This document shows, one piece after another, positions 7,846 through 16,816 of a DNA stretch of 64,000 nucleotides. Where the stretch lies: NCBI GenBank assembly GCA_902388495.1, contig CABMPP010000015.1:1-64000 (forward strand). Reading direction: 5' to 3'. The notes beneath the pieces were generated by a model. The model was not told where the DNA came from and did not search any database. It was given only the letters and a program-made list of their open reading frames with translations. This stretch comes from an uncultured Bacteroides sp. (lineage in GTDB: Bacteria > Bacteroidota > Bacteroidia > Bacteroidales > Bacteroidaceae). The position numbers and the translations under genes were made by a program. Positions within the stretch are counted from its first letter, which is position 1. Every line of letters begins with the position of its first letter.

Positions 7846-9906
7846 TTATTTTTTTAGTTCGGGATAGCTGATACGGGTATGGTAAATCGTTTTAAGTTTC
7901 TCCTTGAACACGGTTTTCACGATAGCAATGTCCTTGAAGGTGATGGGACATTCCTTGAAATAGCCATCTGCCACCTGCGAGTCGATAATCTTGTCTACCA
8001 GATTGCTGATGCTTTCTTCTGTGTATTCGGACAAACTGCGTGAAGCTGCTTCCACCGAGTCGGCCATCATCAGGATAGCCTGCTCTTTGGTGAACGGGTT
8101 CGGACCGGGGTAGGTGAAGAGTTCATCGTTCGGTTCTTCGCCGGGGTGTTCGTTCTTCCAGGAGATATAGAAATACTTCGTTTTTCCGCGGCCGTGATGG
8201 GTGGTGATGAAATCCTTGATGACCTTGGGCAGATTGTTCTTCTCTGCCAGTTTCAGTCCGTCCGTCACGTGGCTGATGACTACCTGGGCGCTTTGCTCAT
8301 AATTCAGGTTCTTATGCGGATTGACGCCTCCCGATTGGTTTTCGGTGAAGAACACCGGATTCTCCATTTTGCCGATGTCGTGATACAAGGCACCGGTACG
8401 CACCAGCTGGCTTTTGGCACCGATACGATTGGCTGCTTCTGCTGCCAGATTGGCCACTTGCATGGAGTGCTGGAATGTGCCCGGAACGGTCTCGGACATG
8501 CGGCGCAGCAGGTTGTTGTTGATGTTTGACAACTCCACCAGGGTAACGTTCGAGGTAAAGCCGAATGTCTTTTCCACAAGGAAGAGCAGGGGGTAGGTGA
8601 ACAGGAGCAATACTCCGTTGATGACGAAATAGGTATACATGCTTCCGTTGAGTTTCGACAAGTCGTTCTCCGTAATCAGTTCAAATGCAAGATACACGGC
8701 GGCATACGTCAGTATCACCAGCACTGCCGTGCGGAAGAGTTGCGAGCGCTGGGACAGTTCGCGCAAACTGAAAATGGCAACCATTCCGGCGGAGAGTTGC
8801 AGCAGGATGAACTCATGCGGATAGCGCAGGCAGATGGAACATATCAGTATCGTGACTACTTGCGTGATGAATGCCGTACGCGAATCGTGGAATACGCGGA
8901 TGATGACGGGCAGCATGGCATACGGGATGATGTAGACGTTGAATATATTATTGGCAACCATGAGAGCCGTCACCACACAATAGAACATGATCAGTGCAAA
9001 GAGCAGGGAAAGACTGCCCCTGCGCTTGTAGTAGTCCTTGCGGAACAAGTCGAGATAGAGCATGAAGCACAGCATGAAGATACCGACAAACAAAATCTGT
9101 CCTACCAGCATCAGCCGTTTCTGTCCGATGGACTCGCTACGCTTGATGGACTCTTTCCGGAGGCTTTCGAGGATGTTGTAAGTTTCCCGGTCGATAATTT
9201 CTCCGCGGTCGATGATTTTCTGTCCGCTCAGTACGATGCCGTTGGCCCACGAATAGTTGTCGAGCATTTCTTTCCGGGCGGTTTGGGTGCGCATCTCGTC
9301 GTAGGTCAGGTTGGGGAACAAATACTCGTTCAGCGAACACTGCCGCAGGATTTCGGGACGGTAGTGGACGGTGTCGGCGGTGAGTATATAGTTGTAGGCA
9401 TCCTTGACGGAGTACAACTTGTCGATGTTTCGCTGGTTGGCAAGTTTGTCGTCAATCACCATGATGGCACTGGTGCTGTCTTTGCGCAATTTGTCCAGTT
9501 CGTCTGTCGAGACGATACCGGCCTGGTACACTTCTGCGAGTTTCTTCTCCAGGAACCGTACGTAGTCGCTGGATGGGAGCAAAGCACGCAGGTGCGTCTG
9601 ATAATCAGCTCTCAGCTTAGTTTGGATACTTTTTCCAGTGCTCTTGTCCAACTGGAAATAGGGTTGGAAGTGGGCAAGTATGCTGTCTTGCTCGTGTTTC
9701 ACCACTTCGTCTCCCTTATAGATGGGAAAATCGAAGGTAGCCATTAACTGTCCGTACTTCCACGGCTTGTCGAGGTCGAACTGATAATTGAATTTACCGT
9801 CGCGCGGCAGAAAATAAACAATAACTGCCACTGTACCGATAAATATCAGTGCTCTGTATAGCAAATCTCTGAGTGAGAACTCTTTTTTCGTCTTGAAATA
9901 ACTCAT
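7846..9906 (-). CDS. 7TM-HD family phosphohydrolase (PgpH/YqfF-like)
   Basis: The 686-residue membrane protein has one N-terminal helix (ALIFIGTVAVIVYFLP), a large extracytoplasmic domain of about 250 residues, a multi-helix membrane block (about residues 270-450), and a cytosolic HD domain with LYHDIGKMENP (His509-Asp510), a later H in ISHVTDG and THHGRGKT. This is the architecture of PgpH-type phosphodiesterases, which in Firmicutes hydrolyse cyclic di-AMP; that specificity here is inference. The start MSYFKTKKEF was preferred to one 13 codons upstream because it begins the recognisable cytosolic leader. A small membrane-protein gene follows 4 bp downstream. Confidence 0.9.
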   Translation of the reverse strand: MSYFKTKKEFSLRDLLYRALIFIGTVAVIVYFLPRDGKFNYQFDLDKPWKYGQLMATFDFPIYKGDEVVKHEQDSILAHFQPYFQLDKSTGKSIQTKLRADYQTHLRALLPSSDYVRFLEKKLAEVYQAGIVSTDELDKLRKDSTSAIMVIDDKLANQRNIDKLYSVKDAYNYILTADTVHYRPEILRQCSLNEYLFPNLTYDEMRTQTARKEMLDNYSWANGIVLSGQKIIDRGEIIDRETYNILESLRKESIKRSESIGQKRLMLVGQILFVGIFMLCFMLYLDLFRKDYYKRRGSLSLLFALIMFYCVVTALMVANNIFNVYIIPYAMLPVIIRVFHDSRTAFITQVVTILICSICLRYPHEFILLQLSAGMVAIFSLRELSQRSQLFRTAVLVILTYAAVYLAFELITENDLSKLNGSMYTYFVINGVLLLFTYPLLFLVEKTFGFTSNVTLVELSNINNNLLRRMSETVPGTFQHSMQVANLAAEAANRIGAKSQLVRTGALYHDIGKMENPVFFTENQSGGVNPHKNLNYEQSAQVVISHVTDGLKLAEKNNLPKVIKDFITTHHGRGKTKYFYISWKNEHPGEEPNDELFTYPGPNPFTKEQAILMMADSVEAASRSLSEYTEESISNLVDKIIDSQVADGYFKECPITFKDIAIVKTVFKEKLKTIYHTRISYPELKK

Positions 9907-9964
9907 ATCGGCTGAAATTTTTGCGAAAAGTACGAAAAAAAACATTAGTGTGGAAAAAAAGATT

Positions 9965-9972
9965 TAATTTTG
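9965..9972 (+). promoter_or_regulatory. -7 box of gltX
   Basis: TAATTTTG matches TAnnTTTG and lies 31 nt upstream of the gltX start, in the gap between divergent genes. No convincing -33 element is visible. Confidence 0.6.
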
Positions 9973-10003
9973 CCGTCTAAAATATTCATAAGTAAGGTAG
10001 ATT

Positions 10004-11530
10004 ATGACAGAAAGAAAGGTCAGAGTCCGTTTTGCCCCGAGTCCTACGGGGGCTTTGCACATAGGTGGTGTGCGTACAGCTTTATACAATTATCTCTTTG
10101 CGCGTCAGCATGGAGGAGACTTAATTTTCCGTATTGAAGATACTGATTCCAACCGGTTTGTGCCGGGTGCAGAGGAATATATATTGGAGTCTTTCAAGTG
10201 GCTGGGCATTCCGTTCGACGAAGGAGTGAGTTTCGGTGGAAACCACGGTCCGTACCGTCAGTCGGAGCGTCGCGAAATATACAAGAAGTATGTGCAGGTT
10301 TTGCTCGATGCCGGAAAGGCATATATCGCTTTCGATACTCCCGAAGAGCTGGAGGCCAAGCGTGCCGAGATTGCAAACTTCCAGTACGACGCTTCCACCC
10401 GTATGCAGATGCGCAATTCGCTGACACTCTCCAAAGAAGAAGTCGATGCGTTGATTGCCGACGGAAAACAGTACGTGGTACGTTTCAAGATAGAACCCAA
10501 TGAGGATGTACATGTCAACGACTTGATCCGCGGGGAAGTAGTAATCAATTCCTCCATTCTCGATGACAAAGTTCTTTATAAATCGGCCGATGAGCTTCCT
10601 ACTTACCATTTGGCCAATATCGTAGACGACCATTTGATGGAGGTATCCCACGTGATTCGTGGTGAAGAATGGTTGCCTTCCGCACCGCTGCATGTGCTTT
10701 TATACCGTGCTTTTGGTTGGGAAGATACGATGCCCGCCTTTGCCCATCTGCCTTTGTTGCTGAAGCCCGAGGGCAATGGCAAACTGAGCAAGCGCGACGG
10801 CGACCGTCTTGGTTTCCCCGTTTTCCCGCTCGAGTGGCACGATCCTAAGACAGGAGATGTGTCTTCCGGTTATCGTGAGTCCGGCTATCTGCCCGAAGCG
10901 GTTATCAACTTCCTTGCCTTGCTGGGATGGAATCCGGGCAATGATCAGGAATTGATGTCTATGGACGAGCTGGTGAAACTCTTCAACCTGAGCCATTGCA
11001 GCAAATCGGGGGCGAAATTTGACTATAAAAAAGGTATCTGGTTCAATCATGAATATATCATGATGAAGCCGGATGAAGAAATAGCGGTTCTTTTCCGCCC
11101 TGTGCTGAAGGACAATGGCATCGATGCAGAACAATACAGCGATGCGTTCCTCACTAAAGTGGTCTCTCTTGTGAAAGGTCGTGTCAACTTCGTGAAGGAG
11201 TTGTGGGATCAGGCACGCTTCTTCTTCGTGGCTCCTGTGGGATATTCGGAGAAAGATGTCAAGAAACGCTGGTCCGAGGATACTCCGCGCATCATGACCG
11301 AGTTGATGGACGTACTGCGTGGCATCGAAGACTTCTCGTCGAAACCTTCCGAGGATATCGTTATCGGTTGGATTACCGAACGCGGTTATCACATGGGCAA
11401 TGTGATGAATGCTTTCCGCCTGTCGGTAGTAGGAGAGTGTAAGGGACCTCACATGTTCGACATTACCGAACTGCTCGGTAAGGAAGAAACCTTGGCCCGC
11501 ATCGGGCGTGCCATTGAAGTGCTTTCTTAA
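10004..11530 (+). CDS. gltX: Glutamate--tRNA ligase
   Basis: This class I aminoacyl-tRNA synthetase charges tRNA-Glu. The 508-residue protein has the HIGH-type signature [10 protein letters not shown] (His19) and the KMSKS-type signature KLSKRDG (from Lys260), followed by the helical anticodon-binding half. Length matches the family. The Kdo transferase gene follows after 50 bp of AT-rich sequence and may be cotranscribed. Confidence 0.98.
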   Translation: MTERKVRVRFAPSPTGALHIGGVRTALYNYLFARQHGGDLIFRIEDTDSNRFVPGAEEYILESFKWLGIPFDEGVSFGGNHGPYRQSERREIYKKYVQVLLDAGKAYIAFDTPEELEAKRAEIANFQYDASTRMQMRNSLTLSKEEVDALIADGKQYVVRFKIEPNEDVHVNDLIRGEVVINSSILDDKVLYKSADELPTYHLANIVDDHLMEVSHVIRGEEWLPSAPLHVLLYRAFGWEDTMPAFAHLPLLLKPEGNGKLSKRDGDRLGFPVFPLEWHDPKTGDVSSGYRESGYLPEAVINFLALLGWNPGNDQELMSMDELVKLFNLSHCSKSGAKFDYKKGIWFNHEYIMMKPDEEIAVLFRPVLKDNGIDAEQYSDAFLTKVVSLVKGRVNFVKELWDQARFFFVAPVGYSEKDVKKRWSEDTPRIMTELMDVLRGIEDFSSKPSEDIVIGWITERGYHMGNVMNAFRLSVVGECKGPHMFDITELLGKEETLARIGRAIEVLS

Positions 11531-11580
11531 TTAAGATTGAAGATTTAATTCTCAATTCTCAATTTCTAAATTAATAAAGT

Positions 11581-12801
11581 ATGCTCTACGACTTGGCAAT
11601 AGCCGTCTACGATATCCTGATACATCTAGCTGCTCCGTTTAGCCGCAAGCCCCGCAAGATGATGAAAGGGCATTGGGTGGTCTATGAACTGCTCCGGCAG
11701 CAGTTGGAGAAGGATGTACGCTATATCTGGTTTCATGCTGCTTCTTTGGGGGAATTTGAGCAGGGACGGCCGCTGATTGAGAAAATCCGTGCAAAATATC
11801 CGGATTATGGTATCTTGCTGACTTTCTTTTCGCCTTCGGGCTATGAGGTCCGCAAAAATTATAGAGGAGCCGATGTGGTTTGTTATCTGCCTTTTGACAA
11901 GCCTCGCAACGTGAAAAAGTTCTTGGATATTGTAAATCCTTGCATGGCATTCTTTATCAAATACGAGTTCTGGAAAAACTATCTGGATGAATTGCATAAA
12001 CGCCGTATTCCGGTGTATAGCATCTCGTCTATTTTCCGTCGCGGGCAGGTTTTCTTCAAGTGGTATGGCGGTACGTACCGGCATGTGCTACGCGATTTCG
12101 ACCATTTGTTTGTGCAGAACGAACGCTCCAAACGTTATTTGGCAAAGATCGGCATCAACCGTGTTACGGTGGTAGGCGACACCCGTTTCGACCGTGTGCT
12201 GCAGATTCGTGAAGAGGCTAAAGAACTGCCTTTGGTGAGACTCTTCAAAAATGATACAATGACTTTTGTTGCGGGCAGTTCCTGGCAGCCGGATGAAGAT
12301 TTGTTTATCGAATACTTCAACCAGCATCCGGAAGTGAAATTAATCATTGCTCCGCATGTCATTGACGAAAACCACCTAGTAGAGATTATCAGTAAGTTGA
12401 AGCGTCCGTATGTACGCTATACCCGTGCCGACGAGAAGAATGTGCGCAAGGCGGACTGCTTGATAATCGATTGTTTCGGGTTGCTCTCTTCTATTTATCG
12501 CTATGGGGAAATAGCTTATATCGGCGGTGGTTTCGGTGTGGGTATTCATAACACACTCGAGGCGGCAGTCTATGGCATCCCGGTAATTTTCGGTCCAAAA
12601 TATCAGAAGTTTCAGGAAGCTATCCAGTTGCTCGAAGCTAAAGGTGCATTCTCAGTAAAAGATTACGAAGAACTGAAAACCCTGCTCGACCGTCTGTTGA
12701 CCGATGAAATTTTCCTGCGTGAAGCGGGCATGAATGCCAGCCATTATGTGACCAGTAATGCAGGGGCAACGGAGAAGATCTTGAATATGATTAATTTTTA
12801 A
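11581..12801 (+). CDS. waaA: 3-deoxy-D-manno-octulosonic acid (Kdo) transferase
   Basis: The 406-residue protein matches the GT30 family that adds Kdo from CMP-Kdo to lipid A precursor at the inner membrane. Seen features: an N-terminal membrane-associated segment, HAASLGEFEQGRPL, the ILLTFFSPSGYE stretch, VAGSSWQPDED in the nucleotide-sugar half, and the C-terminal GGGFGVGIHNTLEAAVYG motif. Length is close to E. coli WaaA (425). It lies 50 bp after gltX on the same strand, and a hairpin separates it from the convergent carbonic-anhydrase gene. Confidence 0.95.
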   Translation: MLYDLAIAVYDILIHLAAPFSRKPRKMMKGHWVVYELLRQQLEKDVRYIWFHAASLGEFEQGRPLIEKIRAKYPDYGILLTFFSPSGYEVRKNYRGADVVCYLPFDKPRNVKKFLDIVNPCMAFFIKYEFWKNYLDELHKRRIPVYSISSIFRRGQVFFKWYGGTYRHVLRDFDHLFVQNERSKRYLAKIGINRVTVVGDTRFDRVLQIREEAKELPLVRLFKNDTMTFVAGSSWQPDEDLFIEYFNQHPEVKLIIAPHVIDENHLVEIISKLKRPYVRYTRADEKNVRKADCLIIDCFGLLSSIYRYGEIAYIGGGFGVGIHNTLEAAVYGIPVIFGPKYQKFQEAIQLLEAKGAFSVKDYEELKTLLDRLLTDEIFLREAGMNASHYVTSNAGATEKILNMINF

Positions 12802-12836
12802 TGTGCTAATAGGAGATAAAGTGATAAGGTGATAAA

Positions 12837-12897
12837 GTGATAAGGTGGTAATAACCATGCGGCGTCAACATCGCGCAGCCAATTACCACCTTATCAC
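12837..12897. terminator. Hairpin between convergent genes
   Basis: GTGATAAGGTGGTAAT (12837-12852) and its exact reverse complement (12882-12897) form a 16-bp stem with a 29-nt loop. It is embedded in repeated GTGATAA words on both sides. It sits between the convergent waaA and carbonic-anhydrase-like genes and probably ends or stabilises both transcripts, although no long T-run follows. Confidence 0.55.
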
Positions 12898-12914
12898 CCT
12901 ACCATCTTATCACT

Positions 12915-13427
12915 TTATTTATACCAGTCCGAATACATCAAATAATTGTGTGCAATCTTCTGATTCAATTCCTTGGCTTGTTCCGGATCTACCTTTTTGA
13001 TAAACTTGGCGGGTACTCCTCCCCAAATACTGCCCGGTTCAATCACCGTATTGCTTAGCACTAGGGAGCCTGCGGCTACAATCGCTCCTTCTCCCACCAC
13101 TGCATGGTCCAGGATGGTAGATCCCATCCCTACTAAAGCATAATCCTTGATGGTAGCTCCGTGTATGGTGACATTGTGTCCTACGGATACATGGTCGCCT
13201 ATTTCTATGGTCGATTTCTCGTATAAAGTGTGCAGTACGCTTCCGTCCTGGATGTTTACTCCGTTTCCTATGCGGATGGAGTTGACGTCACCCCGTAATA
13301 CCGTACTGAACCAAATGCTGCAATCACGTCCCATCTTGACGTCGCCGATGATAACAGCATTGTCTGCCAGGAAACAATTCTCCCCGATTTCGGGAGTGAA
13401 TCCTCTTACTGATTTTATTAATGCCAT
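12915..13427 (-). CDS. Gamma carbonic anhydrase family protein
   Basis: The 170-residue protein is a left-handed beta-helix of hexapeptide repeats (IGDVKMG, IRIGNG, IEIGDH, VGEGAIV). Three histidines at positions fitting the metal triad are visible: His66, His84 and His89. Relatives form trimers binding Zn or Fe; some are active anhydrases, others acyltransferase-like with no proven activity, so catalysis is uncertain. The start MALIKSVRGF was chosen over one 17 codons upstream by family length. It begins 20 bp after the stop of the M24 peptidase gene on the same strand, so the two likely form an operon. Confidence 0.9.
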   Translation of the reverse strand: MALIKSVRGFTPEIGENCFLADNAVIIGDVKMGRDCSIWFSTVLRGDVNSIRIGNGVNIQDGSVLHTLYEKSTIEIGDHVSVGHNVTIHGATIKDYALVGMGSTILDHAVVGEGAIVAAGSLVLSNTVIEPGSIWGGVPAKFIKKVDPEQAKELNQKIAHNYLMYSDWYK

Positions 13428-13447
13428 TTTTATGTATTGATTAATAA

Positions 13448-15229
13448 TTAAATTCTGCTTGTAGCTTCTCTCAACCATTCCTGCTCTTCTTTGTCCAGGT
13501 CCGGCGAGAGCTTCTCGTACACATTCCGGTGATAATCATTCAGCCAGTCTGTTTCTTCTGCTGTCAGCATCTCTTTGATAATGCCTTTTTTGCAGATGGG
13601 GCAGAGGGTGATTGTCTCGAACTTCAGGTAATTGCCAAACATGCCTTCGCCGGCATTCACAGTCAAAACGATATTTTCGGTACGTATGCCGTGGCTGCCG
13701 GCCTTATAGACGCCCGGTTCGTTGGAAGTTACCATGCCTGCTTGCAGGGTTACCGGATTCTCATTCATGCGGATGCTCTGCGGACCCTCGTGTACGTTGA
13801 GGAAGTGTCCTATCCCGTGGCCGGTTCCGTGCAGGAAGTTCATGTGATGCTGCCATATCGGCATGCGTGCCAGTACGTCCAGTTGCGCGCCTCGCGTGCC
13901 TTCGGGAAAGACTGCCATTGCCAGGTCGATGTGTCCTTTTAATATCAAGGTATAATCTGTTTTCTCTTCTTCGGTCAGTGCCCCCAGTGCGATGGTACGG
14001 GTGATGTCCGTTGTTCCGTCCAGGTATTGCGCTCCCGAGTCCAGCAGCAGGAAACCTTCCGGTTTCAGTGGAACATCCGTTTCGGAAGTTGCTTCATAGT
14101 GCACAATGGCTCCATGTTCTTTGTAACCGGCAATGGTATCGAAACTTTCGCCCATATAGAGCGGTTGCGCGGCGCGGAATTCATGTAACTTCTTGTCCAC
14201 GCTGATCTCTGTTTCCCCACCTGCGGGAACAGCTTCTTCCAGCCACTTCAGAAATTTCACCAAAGCTACTCCATCGCGCTGCATGGCTGCATGGATGCCG
14301 GCAATTTCCTGCTCATTGCGGATCGCTTTCAGCATGGCGACGGGCGATGCCCCTTCAATAATCCGGCAGTCGGGGCAGATAGCCGAATAGGCTGCATAAT
14401 TTGTCTTGCCGGGATTTAGCAAGATGCTGCCGGCTGTAAGGCTGTTTAAGAAATGCTCTATATCTTCATAGCGATGTATCGAAACTCCAGTTTCTTTCAG
14501 GTAAGCAGAAAGTTCGCCGGTAACTTTCTGAGGCTGGATGAAGAAGTGTGCATCCTGTTCTCCTATCAGCAGATGGCTCACTACTACCGGATTGCAATGT
14601 ACGTCGTTGCCACGGATGTTCAGCGTCCATGCTATCTCGTCCAGGGCTGAAATCAACAAGGCTTCCGCACCCTGCTTTTTCATTTCCTCCCGGATGATAG
14701 CAATCTTCTCCTGGCTGCTTTTTCCTGCATATTTAGTCTCATAAATATAGGCGGGAGCTTCCGGCATCGCAGGGCGGTCTGCCCATATCTGATTCATAGG
14801 GTCGGTAATGCTTTTGACGGAGATACCGTCTTTCTCCAGTTTGCCTTGCAACTGCTTGACTTCTTCGGCAGAGAATACGGCGCCGTCAATCCCTACCACT
14901 TCTCCCGGTTTCAGGTTTGCACTAAGAAATGCCGGAATGCAGGGCGTTTCGGGCAACATCTCTTTATATAAGTCGATGCCGCTTCCTTCCAACTGCCGGG
15001 CAGCCTGAAGAAAATAGCGAGAGTCTGTCCATAGACCGGCTTTTTCGCGGGTGACGACTACGGTTCCTGCCGAACCGGTAAAACCGGAGATCCATTCTCT
15101 TGATTGCCAGTGTGGAGCGACGTATTCACTCAGGTGCGGGTCCGTACTGGGGACGATGAAGGCAGCGATGCCTTCCTTGCCGAATATACCCCGCAAGGCA
15201 TTGATTCGGTTATTGATTGTTTGATTCAT
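13448..15229 (-). CDS. M24 family Xaa-Pro aminopeptidase (aminopeptidase P)
   Basis: The 593-residue protein should remove N-terminal residues preceding proline in peptides. It has two creatinase-like N-terminal domains (residues 1 to about 310) and a C-terminal pita-bread metallopeptidase domain with metal ligands recognisable in LLLDSGAQYLDGTTDITRT (two Asp), HGTGHGIGHFLNVHEG (His), TSNEPGVY and IRTENIV (two Glu). This long three-domain form resembles eukaryotic cytosolic aminopeptidase P more than the E. coli PepP of about 440 residues. A minus-strand -7 box lies about 30 bp upstream. Confidence 0.94.
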   Translation of the reverse strand: MNQTINNRINALRGIFGKEGIAAFIVPSTDPHLSEYVAPHWQSREWISGFTGSAGTVVVTREKAGLWTDSRYFLQAARQLEGSGIDLYKEMLPETPCIPAFLSANLKPGEVVGIDGAVFSAEEVKQLQGKLEKDGISVKSITDPMNQIWADRPAMPEAPAYIYETKYAGKSSQEKIAIIREEMKKQGAEALLISALDEIAWTLNIRGNDVHCNPVVVSHLLIGEQDAHFFIQPQKVTGELSAYLKETGVSIHRYEDIEHFLNSLTAGSILLNPGKTNYAAYSAICPDCRIIEGASPVAMLKAIRNEQEIAGIHAAMQRDGVALVKFLKWLEEAVPAGGETEISVDKKLHEFRAAQPLYMGESFDTIAGYKEHGAIVHYEATSETDVPLKPEGFLLLDSGAQYLDGTTDITRTIALGALTEEEKTDYTLILKGHIDLAMAVFPEGTRGAQLDVLARMPIWQHHMNFLHGTGHGIGHFLNVHEGPQSIRMNENPVTLQAGMVTSNEPGVYKAGSHGIRTENIVLTVNAGEGMFGNYLKFETITLCPICKKGIIKEMLTAEETDWLNDYHRNVYEKLSPDLDKEEQEWLREATSRI

Positions 15230-15257
15230 ATATTATAAGGTATAAGAAATTTCTCCT

Positions 15258-15265
15258 CAAAGATA
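15258..15265 (-). promoter_or_regulatory. -7 box of the aminopeptidase P gene
   Basis: Read on the minus strand this is TATCTTTG, a perfect TAnnTTTG, 28 nt before the ATG. No clear -33 box was found. Confidence 0.55.
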
Positions 15266-15366
15266 CTTATCTTTCTACAAACTACCTTGCAGGATGCTGC
15301 ATTTTATCTTTGCAACTGCGATAAACAATTTCTGCTGTTGTCTAAAACTAATCTGTGGTTACTAAT

Positions 15367-15466
15367 AATTAATCGTTCGACATACGTTGAACAATCATCC
15401 GACAGTTGTCGTATAATCATTCGACAGTTGTCGGACGATAATATGACAATTGTCGAACGATTAATT
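15367..15466. repeat. Palindrome array at 22-bp spacing inside a 16-bp inverted repeat
   Basis: The 420-bp gap before rpsU holds no gene I can support, but has four 12-bp imperfect palindromes (CGACANNNGTTG/CGACAGTTGTCG/CGACAGTTGTCG/TGACAATTGTCG) at 15378, 15400, 15422 and 15444: exactly 22 bp apart. The block is enclosed by AATTAATCGTTCGACA (15367-15382) and its exact reverse complement (15451-15466). It could be an operator array or fold as an RNA or cruciform. Confidence 0.85.
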
Positions 15467-15565
15467 GTTGCCTGCGCAGGATTTAGTTTCTGAGGAATCT
15501 GAAAATAGAATCTTTCTGTTTTGCACGTAATTTACACTTGATTTATGGAATTTTTCCTCGAAAGT

Positions 15566-15596
15566 TTTGTGAATAAAGAAAGTATGTGTAATTTTG
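15566..15596 (+). promoter_or_regulatory. rpsU promoter
   Basis: TTTG (15566-15569), 19-bp spacer, TAATTTTG (15589-15596): a full match to the Bacteroides -33/-7 pattern. It implies a leader of about 47 nt before rpsU. Confidence 0.75.
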
Positions 15597-15649
15597 CCGC
15601 TCAATTTAATCGTGAGATTTTTAAACCATTAACAATTAATAAAAAGAAA

Positions 15650-15841
15650 ATGATTGTAGTACCTGTAAAAGAAGGCGAAAACATTGAAAAATCGCTGAAG
15701 AAATTCAAAAGAAAATTTGAAAAGACTGGCATCGTTAAGGAACTGAGACGCAGACAGCAGTTTGACAAACCGTCTGTAACCAAAAGACTTAAGAAAGAGC
15801 GTGCCGTTTACGTTCAGCAACTTCAGCAAGTAGAAGATTAA
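15650..15841 (+). CDS. rpsU: 30S ribosomal protein S21 (bS21)
   Basis: This 63-residue basic protein (MIVVPVKEGENIEKSLKKF, ending LQQVED) has the normal S21 length and sits next to the 16S 3' end on the platform. In Bacteroidetes ribosomes, S21 with S18 and S6 is known to help mask the anti-Shine-Dalgarno. The frame is open upstream, but the MIVVPV start matches the family. The sequence before the ATG (AATAAAAAGAAA) has no Shine-Dalgarno. It begins the rpsU-xer-hpf run. Confidence 0.96.
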   Translation: MIVVPVKEGENIEKSLKKFKRKFEKTGIVKELRRRQQFDKPSVTKRLKKERAVYVQQLQQVED

Positions 15842-15913
15842 TAATTCGTAAATTCCTTTGAATTATTGAATTCTTTTTCATACATTCGTTGCATGATTTA
15901 GATATGTAGCGAT

Positions 15914-16798
15914 ATGTTGTTGACAGACTCTTTTCTTGACTATCTTCTGTATGAACGGAATTATGCCGAAAGTACGGTAAAACGCTACCAGATGGATATC
16001 CTGGAGTTGCAGAAGTTTGGTGAAGAACAAATTGAGGAATTGACTCCTTCGGGCGTGGATGCTGAGCTTATTCGTGAATGGATTATATTCATGATGGATA
16101 GAGGTTGTGCTCCAGCTACGATTAACCGAAAGTTGAGTTCGCTCCGGACATATTATAAATTTCTCTTGCGGAGAGGAGAGGTGGAGGTGGATCCGTTGCA
16201 AAAGATAACGGGACCGAAAAAAACAAAGCCGCTTCCTGTTTTTCTGAGAGAGAAGGATATGGATAGGTTGCTGGACGATATAGACTTTGGAGAAGGATTT
16301 GAAGGGTGTCGCGACCACATGATTATCGAAATGTTTTATGCCACGGGCATGCGACTTTCGGAATTGATAGGGTTGGATGATGAAGACGTCGATTTTTCGA
16401 CCTCCCTCATTAAGGTGACGGGAAAGCGAAACAAGCAGCGTCTGATACCTTTTGACGAGGAGTTAAAACGCTCGATGCGGGAATATGTCAACGTACGGAA
16501 TGAAGCGGTTTCGGTTCGCTCGGATGCATTTTTTGTCCGGGAAAATGGGAAGCGGCTCTATCCAAGTATCGTATCATCTCTTGTGAAACGAAATCTTTCG
16601 AAGGTAGTGACTGTAAAGAAAAGAAGTCCCCACGTGCTTAGGCACACCTTTGCAACAGCAATGTTGAACAATGGTGCAGATTTGGGTTCGATAAAAGAAC
16701 TTCTTGGGCACGAAAGTTTGGCGACGACTGAAATTTATACGCATACTACTTTTGAAGAACTTAAAAAAGTGTATAACCAGGCTCATCCTCGGGCCTAA
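15914..16798 (+). CDS. xerC: Xer-family site-specific tyrosine recombinase
   Basis: The 294-residue protein fits XerC/XerD, which resolves chromosome dimers at dif. It has an N-terminal SAM-like core-binding domain (residues 1 to about 95) and a catalytic domain with Arg147 (TGMRLSEL), His240 and Arg243 (HVLRHTFAT), His266 (LLGHESLATTEIYTH) and nucleophile Tyr275. All catalytic residues are present. Length and the housekeeping setting favour a chromosomal Xer over a mobile-element integrase. Whether it is the C or D partner cannot be decided from this window. It lies between rpsU and hpf. Confidence 0.9.
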   Translation: MLLTDSFLDYLLYERNYAESTVKRYQMDILELQKFGEEQIEELTPSGVDAELIREWIIFMMDRGCAPATINRKLSSLRTYYKFLLRRGEVEVDPLQKITGPKKTKPLPVFLREKDMDRLLDDIDFGEGFEGCRDHMIIEMFYATGMRLSELIGLDDEDVDFSTSLIKVTGKRNKQRLIPFDEELKRSMREYVNVRNEAVSVRSDAFFVRENGKRLYPSIVSSLVKRNLSKVVTVKKRSPHVLRHTFATAMLNNGADLGSIKELLGHESLATTEIYTHTTFEELKKVYNQAHPRA

Positions 16799-16804
16799 AG
16801 TAAA

Positions 16805-16811
16805 AAGGAGG
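16805..16811 (+). promoter_or_regulatory. Unusually strong Shine-Dalgarno before hpf
   Basis: AAGGAGG lies 5 nt before the hpf ATG. Most genes in this window lack such a motif, as is typical for Bacteroidetes, so this perfect site stands out. Confidence 0.7.
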
Positions 16812-16816
16812 TTAGT

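Noticed and set aside
15287..15493. 68-codon plus-strand open frame over the palindrome array
   Set aside because: The coding stretch is made of the palindromes themselves; no ribosome site and no recognisable protein.
15914..16798. Integrase of a mobile element
   Set aside because: Length, gene neighbours (rpsU, hpf) and absence of att-like repeats or cargo favour a chromosomal Xer recombinase.
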